From NCBI GenBank assembly GCA_012031035.1, contig JAAUUT010000006.1, positions 30,270 through 94,269 on the forward strand: a stretch of DNA of 64,000 nt, read 5' to 3'. The DNA is from Candidatus Altimarinota bacterium (GTDB taxonomy: Bacteria > Cyanobacteriota > Cyanobacteriia > Cyanobacteriales > Microcystaceae). The position numbers and the translations under genes are program-made. Numbering within the stretch: the stretch's first letter is position 1; every line of letters begins with the position of its first letter. The notes beneath the pieces are model-generated. The model saw only the letters and a list, made by a program, of their open reading frames with translations. It made no database searches and was not told the DNA's origin. Shown piece by piece: positions 19,628-27,661 of the stretch.

Positions 19628-20167
19628 ATGACTGCAAAAACAGAAATTACCTCTCTCAAAAATTTAGAATATCTTCCTTACTTAGATGATAGTGGTAGCA
19701 TAATTGAAGATTTACAAGGACAAATTGGGGTATATGCTATCTTCAATTCCGAAAAAGTTCTGCAATTCGTTGGTTATTCTCGCGATGTTTATTTAAGTCT
19801 CAAACAACATTTAGTGCGACAACCCCAACATTGTTATTGGATTAAAGTTCAAACGATCGCGCGTCCAAGCCGAACTATCTTAGAAGAAATACGTCAAAAT
19901 TGGCTCGAAGAAAATGGCGTGACTCCATTAGGGAATAGTAGCGACGAAGCGAAATGGAATAGTGCGATCGATGCAAAGCTAGCAATGAGTGAGGCAGAAA
20001 AAGCAGAATACGAAAAAGGGATGGAATTAGAGAAAATAAAATTACTTAAAAAAGTAGCGAGACGAGTCGAAGAAGAAGTTCAAGAACAACTCAAAAATCG
20101 TGGCGTACAAATGGAACTTCGCTTTAATCCTAAATTAAAAGAACAAGGATTATTAGATCTTAAATAA
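19628..20167 (+). CDS. GIY-YIG nuclease family protein
   Basis: 179 residues. GQIGVYAIFNSEKVLQFVGYSRDVYLSLKQHL (about 31-62) is a GIY-YIG-type core with GVY and the FVGYSRD strand replacing the classical YIG. The expected basic residue after YIG is present as R55, while a clear catalytic glutamate is uncertain. The C-terminal third (about 121-165) is a charged helix likely to form a coiled coil. Cyanobacteria carry many such short GIY-YIG proteins of unknown role. Likely a nucleic-acid-binding protein, possibly without nuclease activity. Confidence 0.7.
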   Translation: MTAKTEITSLKNLEYLPYLDDSGSIIEDLQGQIGVYAIFNSEKVLQFVGYSRDVYLSLKQHLVRQPQHCYWIKVQTIARPSRTILEEIRQNWLEENGVTPLGNSSDEAKWNSAIDAKLAMSEAEKAEYEKGMELEKIKLLKKVARRVEEEVQEQLKNRGVQMELRFNPKLKEQGLLDLK

Positions 20168-20616
20168 TGGGTTAAATTGCAATTTATTAAAAAAAATTAC
20201 AATTCTGAAGATGCGATCGCGTTTAACAATTATCAGCGATCGGTAGGGGCGTTGGCGTATCGCTCCTGAAAGGAGTACCACTATTAGTCCCTACGCTTAT
20301 CAGTTCAGATATCTAATTATTTATTCAAATTCTAAGGTTTAAATTCTGAAGTTTATGAACAATTGAAGAAGTTAATTACTAAGAATTATTGAAAAGATGT
20401 TTTTTTGCCGAAGGCGCTCCACTCAAAGCAAATGCTTGTGATAGACTCAATGCTAAGTTTTTCAAGAAAAATTTAAGCAATTATTTGTCAAAACTTGGTT
20501 GGTTAATAGATTAGCAACGAATATATTCACTATTTTATTGGCTAGCAAAATTCATTTGACACAGCAATACTTCATAGATCGAGTTTTACATTCAGATCGA
20601 CTAGGAGAAGAATCTT
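20168..20616. other. Intergenic region upstream of the apcF-like gene
   Basis: 449 bp without a convincing gene. It holds a nested inverted repeat at 20243-20294, a TTGACA at 20556-20561 without a good -10 at normal spacing, and an AGGAGA ribosome binding site just before the ATG at 20617. Long A/T-rich leader regions are usual for phycobilisome genes. Confidence 0.5.
20243..20294. repeat. Nested inverted repeat, dispersed-repeat candidate
   Basis: Outer arms GTAGGG and CCCTAC enclose the inner hairpin CTCCT-GAA-AGGAG, with GGCGTTGGCGTATCGC between. It resembles the CCTTCGG/GGGCTTCGCC repeat blocks seen in treY. It lies between two genes. Confidence 0.45.
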
Positions 20617-21126
20617 ATGCAAGACAAAATAACAAGCGTGGTTAGTAACGTACATCTAGCAGGTTTAGCGCCAGATCGAGATGTCGTTGATTCGATAAAA
20701 GACTTCCTCGATACTGGTACGACACGAGTAAAAATAGCATCTATAATTAGTGCTAATGCGCCCGAAATTGTCAAAGAAGCAGCCAGTAGATTATTTCAAG
20801 AAAAACCCGAACTCGTTGTAGCAGGTGGCAATGCCTACACGACTCGTCGCTATAACATGTACTTACGAGATATGGATTACTTCTTACGCTATTGTAGCTA
20901 TGCAGTAGTTGCAGGTGATATTAGCGTGTTAGACGAGCGGTTGCTAGCTGGTTTGCGAGAAACATTTAACTCGCTAGGAATCCCACTAGGGCCTACGGCT
21001 CGAAGCATCCAACTCATGAAAGATTTACTCAAAGAAAAACTAGTAGCAGCGGGTATTACTAATACAACTCTTATAGATGAGTCATTTGACTACGTTGTCC
21101 GCCAGATAAGCGATACGAGCGTTTAA
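20617..21126 (+). CDS. apcF: Allophycocyanin beta-type subunit, ApcF-like, lacking the chromophore cysteine
   Basis: 169 residues, the length of ApcF (beta-18). Conserved phycobiliprotein features include GGNAYTTRRY (70-79), LRDMDYFLRY, VLDERLLAGLRETFNSLGIP, and the C-terminal SFDYVVRQISDTSV that matches ApcF rather than ApcB. ApcF partners the ApcE core-membrane linker in phycobilisome terminal emitters. The residue that normally binds phycocyanobilin (Cys82 in ACxRD) is tyrosine here: the sequence reads NMYLRD, with M81 and Y82. A cysteine occurs instead at 93 (RYCSYA). So the bilin may be held non-covalently, attached elsewhere, or absent. Clear AGGAGA RBS and a strong terminator show a monocistronic gene. 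Whether a normal apcF exists elsewhere is unknown, so the symbol is provisional. Confidence 0.8.
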   Translation: MQDKITSVVSNVHLAGLAPDRDVVDSIKDFLDTGTTRVKIASIISANAPEIVKEAASRLFQEKPELVVAGGNAYTTRRYNMYLRDMDYFLRYCSYAVVAGDISVLDERLLAGLRETFNSLGIPLGPTARSIQLMKDLLKEKLVAAGITNTTLIDESFDYVVRQISDTSV

Positions 21127-21148
21127 AAAGTGACTTAATTTTCTGGTA

Positions 21149-21180
21149 AAGAGCTTGACAATTGTCAAGCTTTTTCTTTT
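21149..21180 (+). terminator. Rho-independent terminator of the apcF-like gene
   Basis: AGCTTGACAATTGTCAAGCT is a perfect palindrome (21152-21171) followed directly by TTTTCTTTT, 25 bases after the stop codon. Confidence 0.9.
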
Positions 21181-21334
21181 AGGGCGATCGCGTCTTTAAT
21201 TCTCTAAGTCGATCGCTCGATTCTTTCTCATTTAGGGATTTTACATTAAATCTTTTGGAAAAATAGAATTTCTTAACCTTATCATTAACTTTTTCTGTTT
21301 CACTGTATGGGGCTGTTTAAATAAAATAAATTAA

Positions 21335-22063
21335 ATGTCTTGGACAGATTTTGTTATCCGTTTGTTAGTTGCCTTCATTCTAGGTGCGGCAATCGGTGTA
21401 GAAAGACAGTGGCTAAAAACTAGATCGGTACTCAAAACTAATGTCTTAGTATCTCTTGGTGCAGCCATGTTTGTCATGATGTCAGCAATGACTCCAGGCG
21501 ATGCGAGTCCAACGCGAGTCGCCGCTCAGATTGTTTCTGGAATCGGCTTTCTTGGGGGAGGCGTAATTTTGCGAGATGGAGCCAGCGTACATGGAATTAA
21601 CACAGCAGCAACTTTATGGTGTGCGGCGGCAATTGGTACGCTAGCAGGTGCGGGTTTTTTTTTGCAAGCTTACATTGGAGCTTTAGCCGTTGTCGGCGCT
21701 AATTTTGTTCTGCGACCGCTAGTTCCTATCTTTCAAAAAATTGAAAATACATTGGTTACACCCCCTCAAGCAAACATTAGCTATCGCTGTCGTTTAGTTT
21801 GTCAAGCTGAAGATGAAGCCAATGTGCGTCATTTACTGTTGCAGTCGCTCCAAGAGAGAGAAATGACACTGACTGCGATTCATAGTAAAAATCTGGTCAA
21901 TAGCGATCCCGATCTTTTAGGAATGGTAGCCATCGATCTCGAAATCTCTTCAGGCGAGAATGCTAATAAATTAGAACCTATCGAGCAAGTGGTTAGTCTT
22001 CTCAAACAAAAAACAAAAGTCAGTCAGATTGGATGGCAGCTAATCGCGGAGGAACGAGAGTAA
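21335..22063 (+). CDS. MgtC/SapB family membrane protein
   Basis: 242 residues. N-terminal membrane domain with GAAIGVERQWLKTRSVLKTN (about 18-37), ALGAAMFVMMS, RVAAQIVSGIGFLGGGVILR and GINTAATLWCAAAIGTLAGAG, all characteristic of the MgtC family; four to five membrane spans to about residue 130. The C-terminal ~95 residues form an ACT-like soluble domain. MgtC proteins influence magnesium homeostasis and membrane ATP synthase; the bacterial role is often regulatory rather than transport. It is monocistronic by spacing. No Mg riboswitch is visible in the 150 bp upstream. Confidence 0.88.
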   Translation: MSWTDFVIRLLVAFILGAAIGVERQWLKTRSVLKTNVLVSLGAAMFVMMSAMTPGDASPTRVAAQIVSGIGFLGGGVILRDGASVHGINTAATLWCAAAIGTLAGAGFFLQAYIGALAVVGANFVLRPLVPIFQKIENTLVTPPQANISYRCRLVCQAEDEANVRHLLLQSLQEREMTLTAIHSKNLVNSDPDLLGMVAIDLEISSGENANKLEPIEQVVSLLKQKTKVSQIGWQLIAEERE

Positions 22064-22499
22064 TGAGAAATTAAAAGACAGCACTTAAATATAATAAAAA
22101 AATTGCTGTAAGGCTTTGATTGACCGCTTTTATGCAAATTAAATAGAGAATATTCTAAAAAATAAGTAAAATTACTCATAGACGACAGACCATTTTTATG
22201 CAAAATTTAAATTCTGGTAATCAAAAAGTTAAGAAAAGCAAGAAGAAATTTTCTCTCTTTCCTTTTTTTGGGGTGCCCGTAGGACATATGTTGCTTAAGC
22301 TAGCCATTGTGCAACCCATCAAGCTTAAGCGTTAAACAAAGTGACTGCCTCAGAGAGATAAGATTTCTCCGTGAAAAAATACGGTTCTTGGTTCCCTAAC
22401 AATTATTTGTTAGTGAAGTTACCAGTGTTTTTGCGATCGCGCGATCGGGCTGACCTTTGGGCGATCGCAACCATTGTTACATAGGAGCGTAGGTTAACC
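22064..22499. other. Intergenic region upstream of the solute-binding protein
   Basis: 436 bp. One short open frame (22198-22335, 45 codons, starting MQNLNSGNQKVKKSKKKF) has a basic start and a hydrophobic middle. It has no visible Shine-Dalgarno site and I do not call it. Two GCTTAAGC palindromes near 22293 and 22322 frame its end. HIP1-like GCGATCGC sites cluster near 22434-22470. Confidence 0.4.
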
Positions 22500-23912
22500 A
22501 TGTTAAGCAACAAAATTCAAATAGATAAGAAAAAAGCCATTCTTCTTGCCTACGTTAGTATTTTAAGTTCGTTAGGACTTTTTATTTTTTTCCTGAGTAA
22601 CCAGGGTCAATCAAACACTGTCAAAAAATTGTTCGATTCATCTAATTTAGTTAGCAATAAAGCAATTCAAAACCGCATCAGTTTAGGCGATCGCATTCTA
22701 GTAACGGCAGATAACAGTCCAGACAAACAAGCAGCCGCAAAAGCATTTGCCAGTCGCGATTATGCAAAAGCAGCCGACTTATTTAATTCATCGCTTCAGA
22801 TCAATCGCAACGATCCCGAAGCCTGGATCTACATGAACAATTCTACAGCAGCCGTCAGAGGCGATACGATTATCATTGCCGCGATCGCGCCGGTGGGAAG
22901 CAATTTAAATGTTGCTAAAGAAATCTTGCGAGGTGTCGCTCAAGCGCAGCACGAAATTAACCAAAAAGGGGGAATTGGCGGAAAACTGGTTCAGGTCAAA
23001 ATCGCCAACGACGAAAATAGCCCGGAAATTGCCAAACAAATAGCCAAAGAATTGGTCAGAAATAAAAAAATCATAGCCGTAATCGGGCATAACTCCAGCG
23101 ATGCTTCGCTTGCGGCGGCTCCTATCTATCAAGAAGGCGAATTAGTCGCTATTTCTCCTACCAGCGTTGCCAGAGAACTTTCAGGAATTGGCAATTACAT
23201 ATTTCGCACGACTCCTAGCACTAGAAACATTGCTGAGACGCTAGCGCAGTATACTGTCAAGTCTGCTCACAAAACAAAAATCGCTATTTGTGCCGACTCC
23301 CAAGATAAAGCCAGTCTTTCTTTTAAAGAAGAATTTATGTGGTCTGCTATCGCTGCTGGCGGCCAAATAACCGCCACCGCTTGCGATTTCTCCGGTGCTG
23401 ATTTTAATGCTACAGCAATTCCCTCGCAAGCAATTAGCGATGGAGCAGAAGCGGTTTTACTCGCTCCTTCAGTCAACAAAATTAATCAAGCGATCGATAT
23501 CATACAGGCAGGTCAAAATCGACTTCCCGTGTTGGGCAGTCATACAATGTATACCTACGAAACGCTGCAACAGGGAAAAAACAAGGCTAATGGCTCGATC
23601 TTTGCAGTTCCAGCAACCAATCGCGATCGCGCTTTTATCGAAAATACGAAAAGATTCTGGGGTGGTGAGGGAAGCTGGCGCACGGCAACTTCTTACGATG
23701 CAACAGAAGTCGCGATCGCGGGGCTAAAATTGGGAGCAGAACGCGCAAATTTACAAAAAACGCTTTCTAACCCAGGATTTTCCTTCAAAGGCGCTACAGG
23801 ACTCATTCGCTTTCTCCCCTCCGGCGATCGTCAAGGTTCCGCCGTTTTAGTTAAGATTCAGCCAGGGAAAAACTCTGGTACGGGTTATGATTTTGTCGCT
23901 TTGCATAAGTAA
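22500..23912 (+). CDS. Membrane-anchored ABC-type amino-acid solute-binding protein with TPR-like N-terminus
   Basis: 470 residues. A hydrophobic segment (about 13-32) anchors or exports the protein. Residues about 75-108 resemble one TPR unit (AAKAFASRDYAKAADLFNSSL). From about 122 a type I periplasmic-binding fold of the branched-chain amino acid (Peripla_BP_6) group begins: IIAAIAPVGSNLNVAKEILRGV, INQKGGIGGKLVQV, AVIGHNSSDASLAAAPIY and GLKLGAERANLQKTLSNP. No permease or ATPase genes are adjacent, so it may act as a sensor or with a distant transporter. In cyanobacteria similar domains are fused to kinases; here there is no kinase. Confidence 0.82.
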   Translation: MLSNKIQIDKKKAILLAYVSILSSLGLFIFFLSNQGQSNTVKKLFDSSNLVSNKAIQNRISLGDRILVTADNSPDKQAAAKAFASRDYAKAADLFNSSLQINRNDPEAWIYMNNSTAAVRGDTIIIAAIAPVGSNLNVAKEILRGVAQAQHEINQKGGIGGKLVQVKIANDENSPEIAKQIAKELVRNKKIIAVIGHNSSDASLAAAPIYQEGELVAISPTSVARELSGIGNYIFRTTPSTRNIAETLAQYTVKSAHKTKIAICADSQDKASLSFKEEFMWSAIAAGGQITATACDFSGADFNATAIPSQAISDGAEAVLLAPSVNKINQAIDIIQAGQNRLPVLGSHTMYTYETLQQGKNKANGSIFAVPATNRDRAFIENTKRFWGGEGSWRTATSYDATEVAIAGLKLGAERANLQKTLSNPGFSFKGATGLIRFLPSGDRQGSAVLVKIQPGKNSGTGYDFVALHK

Positions 23913-23946
23913 AGATTAGGGATCGGAGAATGGCTTCGCCTAGGGA

Positions 23947-23985
23947 AAGGGGAAAAGTTCGATGAAAGTTTCCCCTTTTCCCCTT
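23947..23985. other. Inverted repeat between convergent genes
   Basis: Arms AAGGGGAAAAG and CTTTTCCCCTT (23947-23957 and 23975-23985) pair perfectly between the 3' ends of the solute-binding protein gene and the AEC permease gene. It may act as a bidirectional terminator, although no T-tract follows on either strand. Confidence 0.4.
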
Positions 23986-24001
23986 AAAAATCCCTTTCCC
24001 A

Positions 24002-25027
24002 CTACAAGATCGTCAACCATAAAGGAATAGTTAAGGGTAGCATTACCGTACTTAAGAAAATGCTACTAGCAGCAATAGTGCGATCGAGATTGTATTCTTC
24101 GGCTAGGATTGCATTGGCGAAAGCTGTAGGCATTCCCGACATGATAGTTAATACTAAGCGAGCATCTCCTTGTATGCCAAGCAGAGTACAAGCTAATCCA
24201 GTTAAGCCGGGTAGAACGACGATTTTTAAAACTGTCGGCGCGATCGCTCGATCTAAATTTTGAAAGCCTTGGAGTTGACTGAGTTGCATCCCAATTAGCA
24301 CAAAGGCTGCTGGAACCACTAATAAGACAGAAATATTCAATCCGTTCTCAACAATAATAGGAAATTGAACATCTTGACTGTGCCAACCAATGACAAATGC
24401 CCAAAGTGCGGGGACGCAAAGTACATTTCTTAATGCCATCCACCATTCATCTTTGCGATTGGAAGAACTGAAGTGACTGGCTAAGATAGTACCAAGTCCA
24501 TAACTACCGAGTATATTGTGAGTAAGTCCATAGAGTACAATCCAACTCCAATAGGATTTACTAACCAAAGCAGGAACGACCGCCAGTCCTATAAAACCCG
24601 TGTTTCCCAGCATTGATGCCAAAATGAAACTACCTTGGCGAGAACGGTATCGAGACATAAATTGTGGTAATAACTCAGTTATCCAAGGCAATTGGCGCTG
24701 TGTCTCCTTTGGCAATCGCGTCGCGTGGGCTTTGCCCAATTGCCCAGAAATGATAACCAGTTCATCTTCAAATCCTTCTTGCTCTCTGCGCCAACAGAGG
24801 ACTGCTAATCCCCATCCTAAGAACAGGACTGCCACTGTTATCGCAGAAGGCAACCAAACAGTATTAGAAAAATCCGATTGATGTCCAAGTACGAAAATTT
24901 GTAGGGGTACGCCTATCCAATAAAGACTTTTCCCCAGTAGTTGAGGAAAAAATCGCGGCATAAAACGTAACCGAATTAAAAGCATCCCCAGCATAGTCCA
25001 GAGGATACTATTTACGATTATCCACAT
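24002..25027 (-). CDS. AEC family (auxin efflux carrier-like) transporter
   Basis: 341 residues, about ten membrane spans in two halves, as in AEC/PIN-like permeases. Typical patches are MLGNTGFIGLAVVPAL (N-terminal half) and VLTIMSGMPTAFANAILAEEY with the final hydrophobic VMLPLTIPLWLTIL. Bacterial members export or import organic anions such as malate; the substrate here is unknown. Residues about 95-114 (LGKAHATRLPKETQRQ) are polar and appear to derive from an inserted repeat block. No partner genes are evident. Confidence 0.82.
   Translation of the reverse strand: MWIIVNSILWTMLGMLLIRLRFMPRFFPQLLGKSLYWIGVPLQIFVLGHQSDFSNTVWLPSAITVAVLFLGWGLAVLCWRREQEGFEDELVIISGQLGKAHATRLPKETQRQLPWITELLPQFMSRYRSRQGSFILASMLGNTGFIGLAVVPALVSKSYWSWIVLYGLTHNILGSYGLGTILASHFSSSNRKDEWWMALRNVLCVPALWAFVIGWHSQDVQFPIIVENGLNISVLLVVPAAFVLIGMQLSQLQGFQNLDRAIAPTVLKIVVLPGLTGLACTLLGIQGDARLVLTIMSGMPTAFANAILAEEYNLDRTIAASSIFLSTVMLPLTIPLWLTIL
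24686..24745. repeat. Candidate dispersed repeat inserted in frame in the AEC transporter gene
   Basis: The block contains CTCCTTTGGCAATCGCGTC and GGGCTTTGCCC with a short GGGC-AAA-GCCC hairpin. Its layout (CCTTyGG ... GGGCTTyGCC) parallels the block in treY at 10630-10696. It encodes a polar loop between membrane spans and keeps the frame open. Confidence 0.45.
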
Positions 25028-25467
25028 TTTTTAGTTATTTAATTATTGTCCAAAAAAATTGCCGCAACCTTTAATATTTCTGCCTAGTTTTGTTGATAGT
25101 AAAAAAATATGATTTGCAGAAAGTCGCAGAAGCCAGACAAGGCTTGGCTTTTAAAGACCCTTGTTAATTAAAGGCTGACAAGGTAAAGATAACATTAAAG
25201 CAATATAAAACTTAGTTTAAAATCTAAATTAAAGTGCGAATAAGTCTAATTTCATAAATTAATAACCTAAGTTGTTGGTTACTATTGTAATTTTTTTAAA
25301 TTTGATGGACTCAGTATTTTTGCCCAGATAATGATTGTTTAGCGAGTTAAGAAATAAGCAATTTTACTGAAAAAAAAATCGAAGCCCCTACTCATTATCT
25401 GGTAACCGATCGAGGCTTTCCGCTCCAGACTCCCGCTACAATGAATAAGCATGAGTTCCGAGTTCCT
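25028..25467. other. Intergenic region upstream of mnmG
   Basis: About 440 bp, A/T-rich, with no convincing gene. A -10-like TACAAT lies at 25436-25441, overlapping the first in-frame ATG of mnmG (25441). If it is used, transcription starts after that ATG, which favours the second ATG at 25468. No clear -35 pairs with it. Confidence 0.4.
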
Positions 25468-27381
25468 ATGACTATCTTTTCCCCAGTAGAATTTCAAGAT
25501 GCGTTTGATGTTATCGTCGTTGGTGCTGGACATTCAGGTTGCGAAGCTGCCCTTGCCTGTGCCCGTTTGGGTTGTCGTACCCTCATGTTGACACTCAACC
25601 TCGACAAAATCGCTTGGCAACCCTGCAATCCAGCCGTTGGCGGCCCGGCTAAATCGCAGCTAACCCACGAAGTCGATGCGCTAGGCGGAGAAATCGGCAA
25701 AATGGCCGATCGCACTTATTTGCAAAAGCGCGTCCTCAACTCCTCGCGAGGTCCTGCTGTCTGGGCATTACGCGCCCAAACTGATAAGCGGGAATATGCA
25801 GCAGTTATGAAAAATATTGTCGAAAATCAAGAAAATTTGCTTATTCGCGAAGGAATGGCAACCGATTTAGTCTTGGGGAAAAATGATGAAGTCATTGGCA
25901 TACAAACCTACTTCGGTGCTTGTTTCCAAACCAAAGCCGTTATTCTGACAACGGGAACTTTTTTAGGCGGTTTGATTTGGGTTGGCGGTAAATCGATGAG
26001 TGCAGGACGCGCGGGGGAATTTGCTGCTGTTGGCTTGACGGATACGTTAAATCGCCTCGGTTTTGAAACGGGAAGGCTAAAAACAGGGACTCCCGCACGA
26101 GTAGACAAGCGATCGGTTGACTATACTAAATTAGATCCCCAACTTCCCGACGAGGAAGTAAGATGGTTTAGTTTCGATCCCGAAGTTTGGATAGAAAGAG
26201 AGCAAATGAATTGCTATCTGACTCGAACCACAGCCGAAACTCACAAACTCATTCGGGATAATTTACACCTATCTCCTATTTATGGGGGATTTATCGATTC
26301 TAAAGGGCCTCGTTACTGTCCTTCGATTGAAGATAAAATCGTTCGCTTTGCCGATAAAGAAAGCCACCAAATTTTTATTGAACCCGAAGGACGAGATATT
26401 CCCGAACTCTATATTCAGGGATTTTCTACCGGATTGCCTGAAAATTTGCAACTAGCTATGTTACATACGCTTCCAGGATTGGAAAAGTGCGTCATGTTGC
26501 GTCCTGCTTATGCAGTGGAATACGATTATCTCCCCGCAACGCAGTGTTATCCAACGCTGATGACCAAGAAAATTGAAGGGTTGTTTTGTGCGGGACAAGT
26601 TAACGGAACCACGGGATATGAAGAAGCTGCTGCCCAGGGAATTGTGGCAGGAATCAATGCAGCTAGATTCGTTCGGGGTCAAGAAACGATTGTATTTCCC
26701 CGCGAAGATAGCTATCTTGGGACTCTCGTTGACGATTTGTGTACGAAAGATCTGCGCGAACCTTACCGAATGTTGACTTCTCGATCTGAATATCGATTGG
26801 TTTTGCGTTCCGATAATGCTGACCAACGCCTTACGCCGCTAGGTCGAGAAATTGGCTTAATCGACGATCGCAGATGGGAAATGTTCCAGCGCAAACAGGC
26901 TAATATTGTCGCTGAAAAGGAACGGCTGTACGAAACGCGCGTCAAAGAAAAAGAGGAAGTTGGCATCGCGATCGCAACGGCAACTAATCAAAAAATTAAA
27001 GGGTCGATTACCTTAGCCGATTTGTTGCGCCGTCCTGGTTTTCATTACGTCGATTTAGAACGTTATGGATTAGGAAATTTAGCCTGCGATCGCGCTGAAA
27101 AAGAAGGTGTCGAAATCGAGATTAAATACTCCGGCTATTTACAGCGCCAACAAAATCAAATCGAACAGATTATTCGTCATGCCAATCGCCAATTACCAGC
27201 CGAGCTTGATTATATGAAGATTGATACTTTGTCAATGGAAGCGAGAGAAAAATTAACAAAAGTAAAACCGTTAACAATCGGTCAAGCGTCGAGAATTGGG
27301 GGAGTTAATCCAGCCGATGTGAATGCTTTGCTGGTGTATTTAGAAACGCGATCGCTACAAAAGTCGGTACGCGGAGCGTAA
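25468..27381 (+). CDS. mnmG: tRNA uridine-5-carboxymethylaminomethyl(34) synthesis enzyme MnmG
   Basis: 637 residues from ATG 25468; an upstream ATG at 25441 would add nine residues. FAD-dependent partner of MnmE that installs the cmnm5 group at wobble U34 of tRNAs. Motifs: [17 protein letters not shown] (FAD dinucleotide fold), [25 protein letters not shown] ([11 protein letters not shown]), [21 protein letters not shown] and the C-terminal [14 protein letters not shown] helix domain. Full length and intact. No mnmE is adjacent, as is usual in cyanobacteria. Confidence 0.95.
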   Translation: MTIFSPVEFQDAFDVIVVGAGHSGCEAALACARLGCRTLMLTLNLDKIAWQPCNPAVGGPAKSQLTHEVDALGGEIGKMADRTYLQKRVLNSSRGPAVWALRAQTDKREYAAVMKNIVENQENLLIREGMATDLVLGKNDEVIGIQTYFGACFQTKAVILTTGTFLGGLIWVGGKSMSAGRAGEFAAVGLTDTLNRLGFETGRLKTGTPARVDKRSVDYTKLDPQLPDEEVRWFSFDPEVWIEREQMNCYLTRTTAETHKLIRDNLHLSPIYGGFIDSKGPRYCPSIEDKIVRFADKESHQIFIEPEGRDIPELYIQGFSTGLPENLQLAMLHTLPGLEKCVMLRPAYAVEYDYLPATQCYPTLMTKKIEGLFCAGQVNGTTGYEEAAAQGIVAGINAARFVRGQETIVFPREDSYLGTLVDDLCTKDLREPYRMLTSRSEYRLVLRSDNADQRLTPLGREIGLIDDRRWEMFQRKQANIVAEKERLYETRVKEKEEVGIAIATATNQKIKGSITLADLLRRPGFHYVDLERYGLGNLACDRAEKEGVEIEIKYSGYLQRQQNQIEQIIRHANRQLPAELDYMKIDTLSMEAREKLTKVKPLTIGQASRIGGVNPADVNALLVYLETRSLQKSVRGA

Positions 27382-27422
27382 TAGCGCGCTCGCTTGGTTT
27401 AATCTCTAAATTGAGTTCGAGC

Positions 27423-27451
27423 TTGACAGACGCACATCAGCAAAATATACT
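27423..27451 (+). promoter_or_regulatory. Sigma-70-type promoter of the exopolysaccharide locus
   Basis: TTGACA (27423-27428), a 17-base spacer and TATACT (27446-27451) match the group-1 sigma consensus closely. It lies about 200 bp before the flippase start and is the best promoter in the window. An inverted repeat TCAGCA-N12-TGCTGA (27437-27460) is laid over the -10 box and would suit a dimeric repressor. Confidence 0.65.
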
Positions 27452-27517
27452 TTCTGCTGAATATAAAGAATCTAAAGTAATAATAAAAATTGCTGGTTGT
27501 GAGGATATCTAACTTTA

Positions 27518-27661
27518 ATGTTGCCTAAACTGACTTCAATAAGTCAAAAGCTTAGCTATAGTATTAGCCTTGTCGATCTATTTAACGCGATCGCCGCGCG
27601 AGAGTTCTTATCGATTAAACTTCAATTCCCTCGAATGGCATTTGAAGGAGAACCTTGTTAA
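27518..27661 (+). CDS. Possible leader ORF before the flippase gene
   Basis: 47 codons from ATG 27518, with GAGG 13-16 bases upstream. The stop (TAA 27659-27661) overlaps the TTG start of the flippase, and the flippase RBS (GAAGGAG) lies inside it. Such overlap would couple the two translations. The peptide has no recognisable motif. It could equally be chance in a 270-bp leader. Confidence 0.25.
   Translation: MLPKLTSISQKLSYSISLVDLFNAIAAREFLSIKLQFPRMAFEGEPC

Noticed and set aside
22198..22335. 45-codon frame upstream of the solute-binding protein
   Set aside because: No Shine-Dalgarno and no recognisable family; could be chance in a 436-bp gap.
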